Assembly: GCF_000829375.1 (NCBI RefSeq) | Contig: NZ_AP014624.1 | Span: 2,728,001 to 2,792,000, forward strand | DNA from: Chryseobacterium sp. StRB126 | GTDB lineage: Bacteria > Bacteroidota > Bacteroidia > Flavobacteriales > Weeksellaceae | Direction: 5' to 3' | Length of the DNA stretch: 64,000 bases | Shown here: positions 25,584-34,525 of the stretch, one piece after another | How positions within the stretch are numbered: the first letter of the stretch is position 1 | Layout: the number at the start of each line of letters is the position of its first letter | Position numbers and translations under genes: made by a program | Notes under the pieces: model-generated | Databases searched by the model: none | The model's input: only the letters and a program-made list of their open reading frames with translations | Told to the model about the DNA's origin: nothing

Positions 25584-25896
25584 GGCTTGAATGATTTAAA
25601 AATTTAATAACCTGATCTGCAACAGTATTTACAATCTTGTTTTTGAATGCAATGACAAAAGCCATTACTACAGCATAAAATGCCGCAACAATTAAGAAAC
25701 CGTAGGAATAATTATCCAAAGCCTTACCGATAAGAAAAGCGATTCCAAAATTGAAAAGGATAATAAAAAAAGCAAAAGCAACAAGCAGTACTACAAAGTA
25801 GGTAATGAGCCCGGCAGAAAGGGAAGACTTTTCTGTAGCTTCTATTTTCAGAAGGTCTATTCTCTTTGAGGCGTATTCTTTAATAGTTTCTATCAT
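25576..25896 (-). CDS. Phage holin-X/YqjE-like small membrane protein
   Basis: A 106-residue protein with an amphipathic N-terminal helix (KEYASKRIDLLKIEATEK) and two strong membrane segments (about residues 30-55 and 66-86). This is the pattern of DUF1469 (holin superfamily III, YqjE-like). Despite the name these are cellular envelope proteins and no phage genes are near. A hairpin terminator separates it from the upstream YtxH gene; it overlaps the downstream gene by 8 nt. Confidence 0.8.
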   Translation of the reverse strand: MIETIKEYASKRIDLLKIEATEKSSLSAGLITYFVVLLVAFAFFIILFNFGIAFLIGKALDNYSYGFLIVAAFYAVVMAFVIAFKNKIVNTVADQVIKFLNHSSHE

Positions 25897-25914
25897 TGTT
25901 TTTTTTTAAAGTTA

Positions 25915-25947
25915 CAAAAAAAGGAACTTTCGCACAAAAGTTCCTTT
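25915..25947 (-). terminator. Terminator after the YtxH gene
   Basis: AAAGGAACTTT (25920-25930) pairs with AAAGTTCCTTT (25937-25947) over a 6-nt loop. The A-run at 25916-25920 is the minus-strand T-tract. It lies between the YtxH and holin-X genes, so YtxH may be expressed at a higher level than the genes after it. Confidence 0.75.
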
Positions 25948-25976
25948 CTGTAATTTACTTAAAAAAGATAAATTAC

Positions 25977-26327
25977 TTATGATTTAAGATCATTAAGTTC
26001 TGCTTCTACATCTTTTACCACATCTGCTGTTTTAGAAACAATCTGATCTTTGTATTTGTCATATCCGTCTTTCACAGTATGTGCTACGTTGTTAGCTGTT
26101 TCTTTAAAAGTAGAAGAAATATTACCATATTGATCTTTTACCTTTTCAGAAACCTCTCCGTATTTGTCTTTTGCCTGATCCTTCAGATCATTGGCTTTAT
26201 TTCTGATTTTTTTTCTTGTTTCTTTTCCTTCTTCCGGTGCATATAACATTCCTAAGATTACACCTGCTGCAGCACCTGCAAGAAGTCCCGCTAATATACC
26301 TGCTGTATTTTTTCCGTTTTTAGACAT
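25977..26327 (-). CDS. YtxH-domain protein
   Basis: A 116-residue protein with a glycine/alanine-rich N-terminal membrane helix (AGILAGLLAGAAAGVILGMLYAP, about residues 8-30), the EEGKETRKKI motif of YtxH, and a long charged amphipathic helix rich in K/D/E (31-116). The family is linked to general stress in several bacteria; its molecular role is unknown. It is the first gene of a small envelope cluster and is followed by its own terminator. Confidence 0.85.
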   Translation of the reverse strand: MSKNGKNTAGILAGLLAGAAAGVILGMLYAPEEGKETRKKIRNKANDLKDQAKDKYGEVSEKVKDQYGNISSTFKETANNVAHTVKDGYDKYKDQIVSKTADVVKDVEAELNDLKS

Positions 26328-26422
26328 TTTAAGTTTTTTAATAGTTAATAATAGATTAGTTTTTACACTAGTAAAACTTACAATTTGTGTACCAAAGGAG
26401 ACTGTATGCTTATTAAAAATTG

Positions 26423-27097
26423 TTAAATCTTTTCGATATAAGAAAGAATCAGTTCTATGGTTTCTTCTTTAGTAAGCTCAGAGTTATCAATTACCGTAGC
26501 GTCATCAGCCTGCTTCAATGGTGCTATTTCGCGTTCACTGTCGATCTTGTCTCTTTCAATGAGGTTTTGCTTTACCTGATCTTTATCTGCTTCAATTCCC
26601 AGTCCTTTTAATTCCAGAAATCTTCTGTTGGTTCTTTCATCTATGCTGGCAGTAAGAAAGAATTTATAGTCCGCATTTGGCAGAACTACTGTCCCTATGT
26701 CACGTCCATCCATAATGACACCTCCTTTTTCTGCGATAGAACGTTGAGATTGTAACAAATAATCTCTCACTTCTTTTTGCTTGGCTACAAGGCTTACATT
26801 ATCAGAAACTTCATGGGTGCGGATTTCCTTAGAAATGTCTACATTATTAAGATAAAGAACAAGTGTTCCATCATTATTTTTAAATTCAAGATGAATTTGA
26901 TCTAAAGATGAAAATAAAGTGTTCAGATTAATCCCGCCTTCTTCATTCAGACAATGTTGCAGAGCAAACCAGGTAACTCCTCTGTAAAGCGCTCCTGTAT
27001 CCATATGAATAAGTCCTAGCTTATCAGCAATGATTTTGGAGATAGAACTTTTTCCGGTAGACGAGTACCCATCGATAGCTATTACAGGTTTTTTCAT
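26423..27097 (-). CDS. cmk: Cytidylate kinase
   Basis: A 224-residue (d)CMP kinase of pyrimidine nucleotide metabolism. It has an N-terminal P-loop (GYSSTGKSSISK, residues 9-20), the DTGALYRGVTW substrate motif near residue 33, a central MDGRDIGTVVLP motif near 130, and a lid with RDKIDSEREIAPL. The length matches the family. It lies 72 nt downstream of porQ on the same strand. A porQ-cmk order is recurrent in Flavobacteriia, as far as recalled. Confidence 0.96.
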   Translation of the reverse strand: MKKPVIAIDGYSSTGKSSISKIIADKLGLIHMDTGALYRGVTWFALQHCLNEEGGINLNTLFSSLDQIHLEFKNNDGTLVLYLNNVDISKEIRTHEVSDNVSLVAKQKEVRDYLLQSQRSIAEKGGVIMDGRDIGTVVLPNADYKFFLTASIDERTNRRFLELKGLGIEADKDQVKQNLIERDKIDSEREIAPLKQADDATVIDNSELTKEETIELILSYIEKI

Positions 27098-27169
27098 ACT
27101 GCAAATTTCAAGATTTTTTTTAGAAAATCAAGAACTAATAAGAAATTTTAAGAGGTATTTAAGATTTTT

Positions 27170-28162
27170 TTATTCTCCTCTGTGGCTGGAAAGGTCCATA
27201 GAAATTCCTATCTGATTGACGTTCGAAGAGTTGTGGTATCTTATGTGAGCATAATCTATACGAAATCTTGAAACTTTAATTCCGAATCCGCCGGAAAGTC
27301 CTGAAAAGTTTCTTTGATCTGCCACAGCGAGCTCATTTCCTCTTTTTACGTTATATCCCAATCTGATATTAAAGTTTTTTTCAGGAAATAATTCTGCCCC
27401 TAAAGAGAAATGATCTGCAATTTTTCTGCCTGCCTTCACTTCCTGACCATCCTTATTATATTCTGATGAAATATTAAATTGCTGAAGATCGTGTGCTGTG
27501 ATAGTTATAGCAAGAGGGAAATTTTTCAATATTCTTGTATATCCTACATCCACTCTGAATGGGAGATTTTCGCGGGTTCCGTTGAATGATTTCAGCTGGA
27601 AACCGAAGTTTCTCAATACAAGAGAGAGAACTTCTTTGTTCTTTTTATTATGATACGTAATTCCGGCAGTTCCTGAGATGGCGGAAGAAGTATAATTATC
27701 TATTTTTGAGGTAACGAAATTTAATCCTCCACCAATCGTCCAGTCTTCTTCAAACTGGTAAGCATATCCGGCACCAATAGCAACATCGGAGGCTTTATAC
27801 TCTCCATCCTGAAAACCACTTTCATCGGTCCTCGGAATACTTCCATAGCTCATATATCTGGCATTGATAGTGGCCATGTGACCATTTTCAAAGTCTTTGG
27901 CATAAGCAATGGTTCCGTATTTGGAGTCGGCAAGATAAGCGGTAGCGTTTACAGAAAGCTGTTTATCTGAATCTTTGTTTAACAGGGCCGGGTTTGCAAT
28001 AGCAAAGGAAACATCATAATCTCTTATCGAAATTGCATCTCCACCCAAGGCTGCCTGTCTTGCAGATACAGGTACATTTAAGAACGGATACACATTTGTT
28101 CCTGTTTGTGCATAAGAAACAATTCCTGATAGAAATAATGAAAAAATGATAATTTTCTTCAA
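27170..28162 (-). CDS. porQ: Type IX secretion system protein PorQ
   Basis: A 330-residue PorV/PorQ-type outer-membrane barrel with a signal peptide (KKIIIFSLFLSG through SYAQ), the family's early motif FLNVPVSARQAALGG, an NPALL turn, and a late SGGFGIKVSRFRIDYAH barrel strand. PorQ belongs to the T9SS outer-membrane shuttle/attachment complex of Bacteroidetes. The start is a TTG at 28162: no ATG lies between the promoter and the signal peptide. It is divergent from pyrH and leads into cmk. Confidence 0.9.
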   Translation of the reverse strand: MKKIIIFSLFLSGIVSYAQTGTNVYPFLNVPVSARQAALGGDAISIRDYDVSFAIANPALLNKDSDKQLSVNATAYLADSKYGTIAYAKDFENGHMATINARYMSYGSIPRTDESGFQDGEYKASDVAIGAGYAYQFEEDWTIGGGLNFVTSKIDNYTSSAISGTAGITYHNKKNKEVLSLVLRNFGFQLKSFNGTRENLPFRVDVGYTRILKNFPLAITITAHDLQQFNISSEYNKDGQEVKAGRKIADHFSLGAELFPEKNFNIRLGYNVKRGNELAVADQRNFSGLSGGFGIKVSRFRIDYAHIRYHNSSNVNQIGISMDLSSHRGE

Positions 28163-28180
28163 CTCAATTTATAATTAATG

Positions 28181-28211
28181 CAAAAATAATCCTTTTTCGT
28201 ACTTTTCAAAA
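28181..28211 (-). promoter_or_regulatory. Promoter of porQ
   Basis: Read on the minus strand: TTTTG (28211-28207), 18-nt spacer, TATTTTTG (28188-28181), an exact -7 match. Transcription would start about 12 nt before the TTG start codon of porQ. Confidence 0.65.
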
Positions 28212-28267
28212 TATTTCTTACATTATTTCTAATTAAATATTTTTCTTTTATCAATATTTTTAATGAT

Positions 28268-28275
28268 TATATTTG
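28268..28275 (+). promoter_or_regulatory. -7 box of pyrH
   Basis: TATATTTG is an exact TAnnTTTG match 54 nt before the pyrH ATG; the -33 region (TTTTC) is weak. The leader of about 48 nt contains TTTTGGGGAAACCC, which could fold into a small hairpin. Confidence 0.5.
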
Positions 28276-28326
28276 CAAAATCAAATTTTGGGGAAACCCA
28301 CTCTAATAAAAGCTTATTAAAAATAA

Positions 28327-29037
<711 letters not shown>

Positions 29038-29138
29038 TCAGATATCAGGCAGAACATAGATTAGAGAATACAAGGTAGGATTATAATATATCTCCTTATT
29101 TCTTATCTTTTGCCGGAAATTAATTTTCTATAAAAAAT

Positions 29139-29183
29139 AAACCACTTGTTACGGCCATTAAAGCTAGGACAAGTGGTTTTTAT
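29139..29183 (+). terminator. Terminator of pyrH
   Basis: AAACCACTTGT (29139-29149) pairs perfectly with ACAAGTGGTTT (29169-29179) over a 19-nt loop, followed by a T-rich run. It lies 102 nt beyond the pyrH stop. Confidence 0.75.
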
Positions 29184-29655
29184 TTGTCCTTAAATTTATT
29201 CTTCATCCGTCATAGCGGTTGTGGATAGTAGTCATCAAGAAAAATTTGGCTTGAATAATCTGTACTTACGTACATCTACAGATCGTGCCATGTTGCTGTG
29301 AGTAACATTTACTCCAGGCATCTGTGATGTTTCTCAATAAAAATATGGGTAATGCTTCACATATTTTCAGGGATTAAAACGAAGTGAGGTAAAATCTAAC
29401 TGTATTGAGAATAGTAAATATAAGGGGTTGAAAGAAAAAAAATACAGTGATCTCTACTTTAATTGTTTAGGTGTCAATTCTTTTCTTTTAAATAGAAAGA
29501 ATAAATTTTGAGCTGGTGAAAATACTTTATTTCTAATCCATGATCATAGAAAACTATGAATAAAAGACAAAAAACAAGTAACGATTGATAGTAAAAAAGA
29601 GCTGTTTTCCCAAAAATAGAGAATATAAGCTTAGTGAAATATCGAAAACAATCAT
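29184..29655. other. Non-coding stretch between pyrH and frr
   Basis: No convincing ORF, RNA gene or named repeat was seen in about 470 nt. Composition varies: 29200-29350 is less AT-rich than the rest and might be a degraded gene or an RNA. Confidence 0.4.
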
Positions 29656-29663
29656 TATTTTTG
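29656..29663 (+). promoter_or_regulatory. -7 box of frr
   Basis: TATTTTTG is an exact TAnnTTTG match 120 nt before the frr ATG at 29784. The leader contains a 10-bp tandem repeat (ATAGTAAAAA, two and a half copies, from about 29673). Confidence 0.5.
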
Positions 29664-29783
29664 CACCACTGAATAGTAAAAAATAGTAAAAAATAGCTTG
29701 AAAGCAGAAGGCTTATGAGGTTTAACTATTTAATTTACAGTGAGTATTAATTAATGTGTAATTTATCAAACTATACTATAATA

Positions 29784-30338
29784 ATGGAAGAATTAGATCT
29801 AATATTAGAATCTGTAAAACAGGACATGGATGCAGCGGTAAAACACCTTGACCATGCATTTCAAAGAATCAGAGCAGGACGTGCTTCTACATCAATGGTT
29901 CAGGATGTAATGGTTGAATATTATGGAGCAATGACTCCAATCAATCAGGTTGCCAATGTTTCTATTCCAGATGCAATGACTATCTCTATTCAACCTTGGG
30001 ACAGAACAGCAATCAATGCTATTGAAAAAGCAATTATCAATTCTAATTTAGGTTTTGCACCTTCTAACAATGGAGAAAATATCATTCTTAATGTACCACC
30101 TTTAACGGAGGAAAGAAGAAGAGATTTGGCAAAACAGGCTAAAAGCGAAACAGAGCAGACAAAAATCGTTGTAAGAAACGCAAGACAGGAAGGTTTGAAA
30201 GAGCTTAAAAAGTTGGAGGGAGTTTCTGAAGATGTTGTAAAAGGAGTGGAAGAAGAAATCCAGACGTATACAGATAAGTATGTGAAGCTTTGTGATGAGC
30301 ATCTTAAGACAAAAGAAGCTGAAATTATGAAAGTATAA
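29784..30338 (+). CDS. frr: Ribosome recycling factor
   Basis: A 184-residue RRF, the exact family length, which splits post-termination ribosomes with EF-G. The motifs are RIRAGRAST (residues 28-36), VEYYGAMTPINQVANVSIPDA, and a C-terminal helix with EERRRDLAKQAK and RNARQEGLKELKKLE. The start is the ATG at 29784 (MEELDLILES); a 10-residue extension from 29754 is outside the family's usual length. It is followed immediately by a strong terminator. Confidence 0.97.
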   Translation: MEELDLILESVKQDMDAAVKHLDHAFQRIRAGRASTSMVQDVMVEYYGAMTPINQVANVSIPDAMTISIQPWDRTAINAIEKAIINSNLGFAPSNNGENIILNVPPLTEERRRDLAKQAKSETEQTKIVVRNARQEGLKELKKLEGVSEDVVKGVEEEIQTYTDKYVKLCDEHLKTKEAEIMKV

Positions 30339-30360
30339 TTTTCAGTTTTTGAAAATATAG

Positions 30361-30393
30361 AAAGAGGATTCCATTTTTGGAATCCTCTTTTTT
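30361..30393 (+). terminator. Terminator of frr
   Basis: AAAGAGGATTCC (30361-30372) pairs perfectly with GGAATCCTCTTT (30379-30390) over a 6-nt loop, followed by T residues. It starts 23 nt after the frr stop. Confidence 0.9.
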
Positions 30394-30514
30394 GCATAAT
30401 ATTATTTATAAATTAATTAGAATTATCAGTTTGTTATAATATATTGCTAAGTATTATCGTTATATTTATCGGATTATTCCTGAAAGTACTATAGAACAGG
30501 ATAACAGCATAAAG

Positions 30515-31576
30515 ATGATGACCAGAATTATTGGAGTGGGGAACTATATCCCATCTGAAACAATTACCAATTTATTTTTTGACAAGCATATTTTCCTTAA
30601 TGAGGAAGGTATTTTATTAAAAGACAATAATGCCTCTATCACAGAGAAACTAAAAAAAATTACAGGCATTGAAGAAAGAAGATATGCCAAAAGTACACAA
30701 GTCACTTCAGATTTGGGGCTTAAAGCGGCTCAGGCTGCCATAGAAAATGCAGGAATAGATCCTGAAACATTAGACTATATTATATTCGCCCATAATTTTG
30801 GAGATGTTAAGTTTGGAACTGTTCAATCTGATACGGTTCCGAGTCTTGCAGCCCGTGTGAAGCATTTATTAGGAATACGAAATAATTTCTGTGTTGCCTA
30901 CGATGTTTTATTTGGATGCCCGGGATGGATTGAAGGGGTAATACAAGCGAATGCATTTATTAAGGCAGGGATTGCCAAGCGTTGTTTGGTGATTGGAGCT
31001 GAAACACTTTCCCGTGTGGTGGATATCCATGACAGAGATAGTATGATTTATGCAGACGGCGCCGGCGCTGCTGTTCTTGAAACTAATTCAGAGGACGAAT
31101 CTGGAATTAAATCTCATTTGTCCGCTTCCTATACCTTTGCAGAAAAGGATTATTTATATTTCGGGAAGTCTTACAACAATGAACGTTGTCCGGATACCAA
31201 ATATATTAAAATGGATGGAAGGAAAATCTATGAATTTGCCCTTCTGCATGTTCCTGAAGCCATGAAAAAATGTCTGGATAGTAGCGGGTACTCAATCCAT
31301 GAATTAAATAAAATTATCATCCATCAGGCTAATGAAAAAATGGATGAAGCCATTGTTAGCAGGTTTTATCAGCTGTATAATACTCCGACTCCGGAGCATA
31401 TCATGCCTATGGTGATTCATAAACTGGGTAACAGCAGTGTTGCAACTATTCCTTCTTTACTTGCTATGATTTTAAAGGGTGAATTAGAAGATCACGAGAT
31501 CAAAAAGAATGATGTTGTTCTATTTGCTTCAGTAGGTGCTGGAATGAATATTAACGCTTTTGTTTATCAATTTTAA
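30515..31576 (+). CDS. 3-Oxoacyl-ACP synthase III-like thiolase-fold enzyme
   Basis: A 353-residue KAS III/FabH-fold enzyme with the full triad: Cys135 (DVLFGCPGW), His270 (IIHQANEK) and Asn306 (KLGNSSVATIP). It is longer than FabH (about 317 residues) through a 25-residue N-terminal insertion (residues 22-47). It stands alone, without fab genes or an acyl carrier protein, so it could start branched fatty acids, make a beta-ketoacyl product such as an aryl-polyene or olefin precursor, or use a CoA substrate. The specificity is unknown. It starts at ATGATG (30515). An inverted-repeat element follows its stop. Confidence 0.88.
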   Translation: MMTRIIGVGNYIPSETITNLFFDKHIFLNEEGILLKDNNASITEKLKKITGIEERRYAKSTQVTSDLGLKAAQAAIENAGIDPETLDYIIFAHNFGDVKFGTVQSDTVPSLAARVKHLLGIRNNFCVAYDVLFGCPGWIEGVIQANAFIKAGIAKRCLVIGAETLSRVVDIHDRDSMIYADGAGAAVLETNSEDESGIKSHLSASYTFAEKDYLYFGKSYNNERCPDTKYIKMDGRKIYEFALLHVPEAMKKCLDSSGYSIHELNKIIIHQANEKMDEAIVSRFYQLYNTPTPEHIMPMVIHKLGNSSVATIPSLLAMILKGELEDHEIKKNDVVLFASVGAGMNINAFVYQF

Positions 31577-31589
31577 TCATTCATTAAAT

Positions 31590-31817
31590 AACCCGAGTTC
31601 GGGATCATAAAATTAAGGATAATAAGCTGGAAGAGAGAGGCTGGAAGTTACTATCGGAGCTACCATTTCTGACGTTGCCGTAAAATTTGATGAAGCAGTC
31701 TTTAAAGGAATAATAGATTACAGGGTTGTAAGTGTTTTTTTAACATCAACTCACTCCACTCTCCCAGCTTCAGGCTTTCTTACTAAAAACAAAAAGGTCT
31801 TATCCCGAACTCAGGTT
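31590..31817. repeat. MITE-like element with 16-bp terminal inverted repeats
   Basis: A 228-bp non-coding element. AACCCGAGTTCGGGAT (31590-31605) and ATCCCGAACTCAGGTT (31802-31817) are inverted copies with one mismatch. Inside, an AAGCTGGAAGAG-type motif (near 31629) is mirrored by CTCTCCCAGCTT (near 31751). There is no transposase gene. It fills the gap between the KAS III-like gene and the convergent secreted-protein gene. Confidence 0.6.
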
Positions 31818-31833
31818 AAATAGATTTTCAACG

Positions 31834-31870
31834 AAAAAAAAAAGAGACTTCAGATTCTGGAGTCTCTTTT
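31834..31870 (-). terminator. Terminator of the secreted unknown protein gene
   Basis: AAAAGAGACT (31840-31849) pairs with AGTCTCTTTT (31861-31870), extended by CAG/CTG inside the loop. The A-run at 31834-31840 is the minus-strand T-tract. Confidence 0.85.
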
Positions 31871-31885
31871 CTTATATTCAGTAAT

Positions 31886-32683
31886 TTATTTACAGTTTTC
31901 ATTGTAATCCATAATAACTTCTTCTACAATTTCCGGGATGTTTGACATCACGTCGTCAATCTGGCTTTTAATCAGTCTGCCAAGACCGGATCTTTTCTTT
32001 TCATCATTTTTTAGGGAAGCATAAGTACCACTGGTCATTTTGCTTTTAGCATAGCTGCAGTCTCCAATAATTATTTTGGCTTTGGCTAAGGTAAGTTCTT
32101 CAATTTTACCACCTTTTTTACTGTAAATATAAGAGGGAGTTTCTCTCATTCTCTTGGTTTCTGCATCGGCGGCGGCAATCTGGCTGGTTCCGGCTGAAAA
32201 GGTAGTAGGATAACCATATAATTTATATACCTTAATCTTGCCGTCTGTTACGATTTCGGCAAATTGTGTGCTTTTTGTAAGATTGTTGAAAGCTTTGATA
32301 TTGCCACTTAAGCCTCCTGTTGCTGTATTAAATCCTTCTTTGGTATTGGTATACTTAATGTTTTCGAAGTGCCTTTCGCTATTGTTATTATCAATAGCAA
32401 CATATTCTTTGATGTCATCAGTATCCAGTGTTTTGAACTTCTGTTTCTTTTTAGACTTATCAATGTCAGATGCGGCAATAAATTTTACTTTCTTCTGGTT
32501 ATCCCAGGGGGACAGGGCATCTCCGTTCAGTCTTACGATCCCTTCGGTTTTTTTACCACTTTTGTCTATAATATAACCATATATTTCATCACCTCTTAAT
32601 GCATAATCGGTGTTGTTGTCTTCTTGCGCATAAGCATTAAAGGAAACCAGCGCAAACAGGCTTAAAGCCAGTGTTTTTTTCAT
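31886..32683 (-). CDS. Secreted protein of unknown function
   Basis: A 265-residue protein with a clear signal peptide (MKKTLALSLFALVSFNAYAQ). The mature part is polar, lysine-rich and has no membrane segment. It contains short repeats of strand-like segments (IYGYIIDKSGKKTEGIVRLNG, KVKFIAASDID) and a C-terminal helix ending in cysteine (YNENCK), with another Cys in GDCSYAK. No family was recognised. It is transcribed alone from a promoter whose -7 box is at 32701-32708. Confidence 0.75.
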   Translation of the reverse strand: MKKTLALSLFALVSFNAYAQEDNNTDYALRGDEIYGYIIDKSGKKTEGIVRLNGDALSPWDNQKKVKFIAASDIDKSKKKQKFKTLDTDDIKEYVAIDNNNSERHFENIKYTNTKEGFNTATGGLSGNIKAFNNLTKSTQFAEIVTDGKIKVYKLYGYPTTFSAGTSQIAAADAETKRMRETPSYIYSKKGGKIEELTLAKAKIIIGDCSYAKSKMTSGTYASLKNDEKKRSGLGRLIKSQIDDVMSNIPEIVEEVIMDYNENCK

Positions 32684-32700
32684 GGAGTTAAAGTTTTTTG

Positions 32701-32708
32701 CAAATATA
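32701..32708 (-). promoter_or_regulatory. -7 box of the secreted unknown protein gene
   Basis: Read on the minus strand as TATATTTG, an exact TAnnTTTG match 18 nt before the ATG at 32683. Confidence 0.5.
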
Positions 32709-32730
32709 GTCTTTTTGAGATAGTCAGGAA

Positions 32731-32910
32731 GTGGGAAGCTGGAGGCTGGAGGTAATTGTGGTTACAGAGTAATTGGAGTTTGTTTTAAAGATAAAAAGTG
32801 ATATATGGAATAATCTTTAAATGATATAAAACTCAATTATAATGATGTCTACAATAGTTTTAACAATCAGCTTTGATGATATGTCTATAAGTAACTTCCA
32901 GCTTCCATCT
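32731..32910. repeat. Inverted-repeat element with AAGCTGGA ends
   Basis: GTGGGAAGCTGGAGG (32731-32745) is mirrored imperfectly by GTAACTTCCAGCTTCCATCT (32891-32910). The 180-bp element is non-coding and ends next to the lptF/G terminator. Similar AAGCTGGA strings occur inside 31590-31817 and at 56323-56332, suggesting a dispersed family. Confidence 0.45.
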
Positions 32911-32959
32911 TTCAAGAAATAGAAAGGCCCGGATTTTCCGGGCCTTTCTATTTCTTGAA
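32911..32959. terminator. Very long perfect hairpin after the LptF/G gene
   Basis: A 22-bp perfect stem (32911-32932 with 32938-32959) with core AGAAAGGCCCGG and a 5-nt ATTTT loop. It ends 1 nt before the lptF/G stop codon. There is no separate U-tract, but the lower stem is A/T-rich; it may terminate or protect the 3' end. Confidence 0.75.
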
Positions 32960-32960
32960 A

Positions 32961-34418
32961 TTATTGATATCTCTTATGCTCTTTATTTTTTGAGAATCTT
33001 TTCGTAATTGGTTTGAACAGTACTTTGTATTTTTCTGCATCAAACAACTGTGAATCTGTAAGCGCTTTATAAGTCATCCATACTCCGAATGGAAATAGAA
33101 TGAGATTAGGAAGCCATGCTGCTAAATAGGGGTTCATTTTGCCACTCCAAGCAATGTTTTCCACCCCAACATTAATCACATAGAAAATGATGAAGATAAC
33201 AATCGCTATAATTACTGGAAGTCCCATTCCTCCTTTTCTGATGATAGATCCCAAACTTGACCCAATCAGGAAGAAAATAAGACAAGTTACCGAATAAGAG
33301 ATGTATCTCTGCTGGTAAATAACAACCTTACTGAAGTATTTTACATTGGTGCTGAACTCATTCTTTTTAACCTCAAGTGTTGATTTCAGATTTTCAAGTC
33401 TGTTGTAGGAACTGTAAATCATTTCCAGCTTTTTATCACTTTTTACAGTATCCATTTTTATCTGTGCTTTTGGTGTTACTTTAGGTTTGTTAGACTGATC
33501 CATATAAGCAACTACACTATTGGTTTGGTTTAAAACATCATTTCCTACACTTTTAAAGAACAATGCATTTTCTTTTTTACTAACGGCAATGGTTGTATTA
33601 AGTTCATTATAAGTTTGGAAACGATAATCATCCGTAATCTGCTCTTTTTCGATGGCCTTGTTGATGAGTTCACTAATGTCAAAGTGATTCACCAGAGTAT
33701 CGAACTTAATAGCCTGGTCAGGCTGTTTTCTTCTTACATCTTCTCCTTTTCCTGCAAAATTATCTTCAAATACATATCCATTATAAAGGATTAGTTTTAG
33801 AAAGTTCTTGTTGGTTGCCGGTACAAACTTCCCTTTTTCAGCTACAACAGACTGCTGGTTTTCGTAAGTATTGGCTTTTTTATGAACAAAAACACCTTCA
33901 ATATTTTCTCCGTTTTCTCCGTAGATCTTGTCGAACTTCACCATGTATCCTGGGATTTGGTCAATGAACTGCCCGGGAGTAAAGTTAATCGCAGGTTTTG
34001 TTTGAGCAATATTAAAAAGCATATTCTTTGCCTTCCTCTGAAAATCCGGAATAATATTGTTGGAGAAGAAAAACAGCATGATGGCAAGAATCGTAGTAAT
34101 TCCTAACAGAGGAACCATTACTCGGGTAAGGGGAATTCCTGCCGCTTTCATAGCGGCCAGCTCATAGCGTTCTCCAAATTCTCCGAATGACATGATACTC
34201 GCCAGAAGAATTGTGAGCGGAAGAACCATACTGATAACGTTCACCCCAAGGTAAAAAAGAAGCTTCAGGATCTGCCAGTAGCTTAATCCTTTTCCCATAA
34301 ACTGTCCTAATTGAACCCAGATAATGTTTACAATGAAAATGAAAAACAATACGCTGAATATAAAGAAAAACGGTCCAAAGAAGGTTTTTATAATATATTT
34401 GTCTAGTATTTTTAACAT
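32961..34418 (-). CDS. LptF/LptG-family lipopolysaccharide export permease
   Basis: A 485-residue inner-membrane permease with six predicted membrane segments, three at each end (about residues 10-35, 55-80, 98-118; 375-395, 402-420, 430-450). A large periplasmic beta-jellyroll-like region lies between. The family motifs ILDKYIIKTFFGPF at the N-terminus and GEFGERYELAAMKAAGIP near residue 80 are clear. It moves LPS from the inner membrane with LptB. Bacteroidetes often have separate LptF/LptG copies; which this is cannot be told. It lies downstream of ftsK and lolA. Confidence 0.9.
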   Translation of the reverse strand: MLKILDKYIIKTFFGPFFFIFSVLFFIFIVNIIWVQLGQFMGKGLSYWQILKLLFYLGVNVISMVLPLTILLASIMSFGEFGERYELAAMKAAGIPLTRVMVPLLGITTILAIMLFFFSNNIIPDFQRKAKNMLFNIAQTKPAINFTPGQFIDQIPGYMVKFDKIYGENGENIEGVFVHKKANTYENQQSVVAEKGKFVPATNKNFLKLILYNGYVFEDNFAGKGEDVRRKQPDQAIKFDTLVNHFDISELINKAIEKEQITDDYRFQTYNELNTTIAVSKKENALFFKSVGNDVLNQTNSVVAYMDQSNKPKVTPKAQIKMDTVKSDKKLEMIYSSYNRLENLKSTLEVKKNEFSTNVKYFSKVVIYQQRYISYSVTCLIFFLIGSSLGSIIRKGGMGLPVIIAIVIFIIFYVINVGVENIAWSGKMNPYLAAWLPNLILFPFGVWMTYKALTDSQLFDAEKYKVLFKPITKRFSKNKEHKRYQ

Positions 34419-34433
34419 GTGCCAAAATTAATC

Positions 34434-34458
34434 AAAAAGCCGCAAACTTGCGGCTTTT
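34434..34458 (-). terminator. Hairpin terminator between lolA and lptF/G
   Basis: AAAAGCCGCAA (34435-34445) pairs with TTGCGGCTTTT (34448-34458). The A-run at 34434-34438 is the minus-strand T-tract. Being in a conserved same-strand gene row, it may reduce rather than stop transcription into lptF/G. Confidence 0.7.
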
Positions 34459-34525
34459 ATATTTTGTTATTTTTTTCTGAAGTGAATTTATCAAAAGGTG
34501 AATTTACCTTTTTGATTTTCAACTT

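Noticed and set aside
25576..25896. Prophage or lysis cassette suggested by the holin-X name
   Set aside because: No endolysin, capsid or integrase genes are near; DUF1469-type proteins are common cellular envelope proteins.
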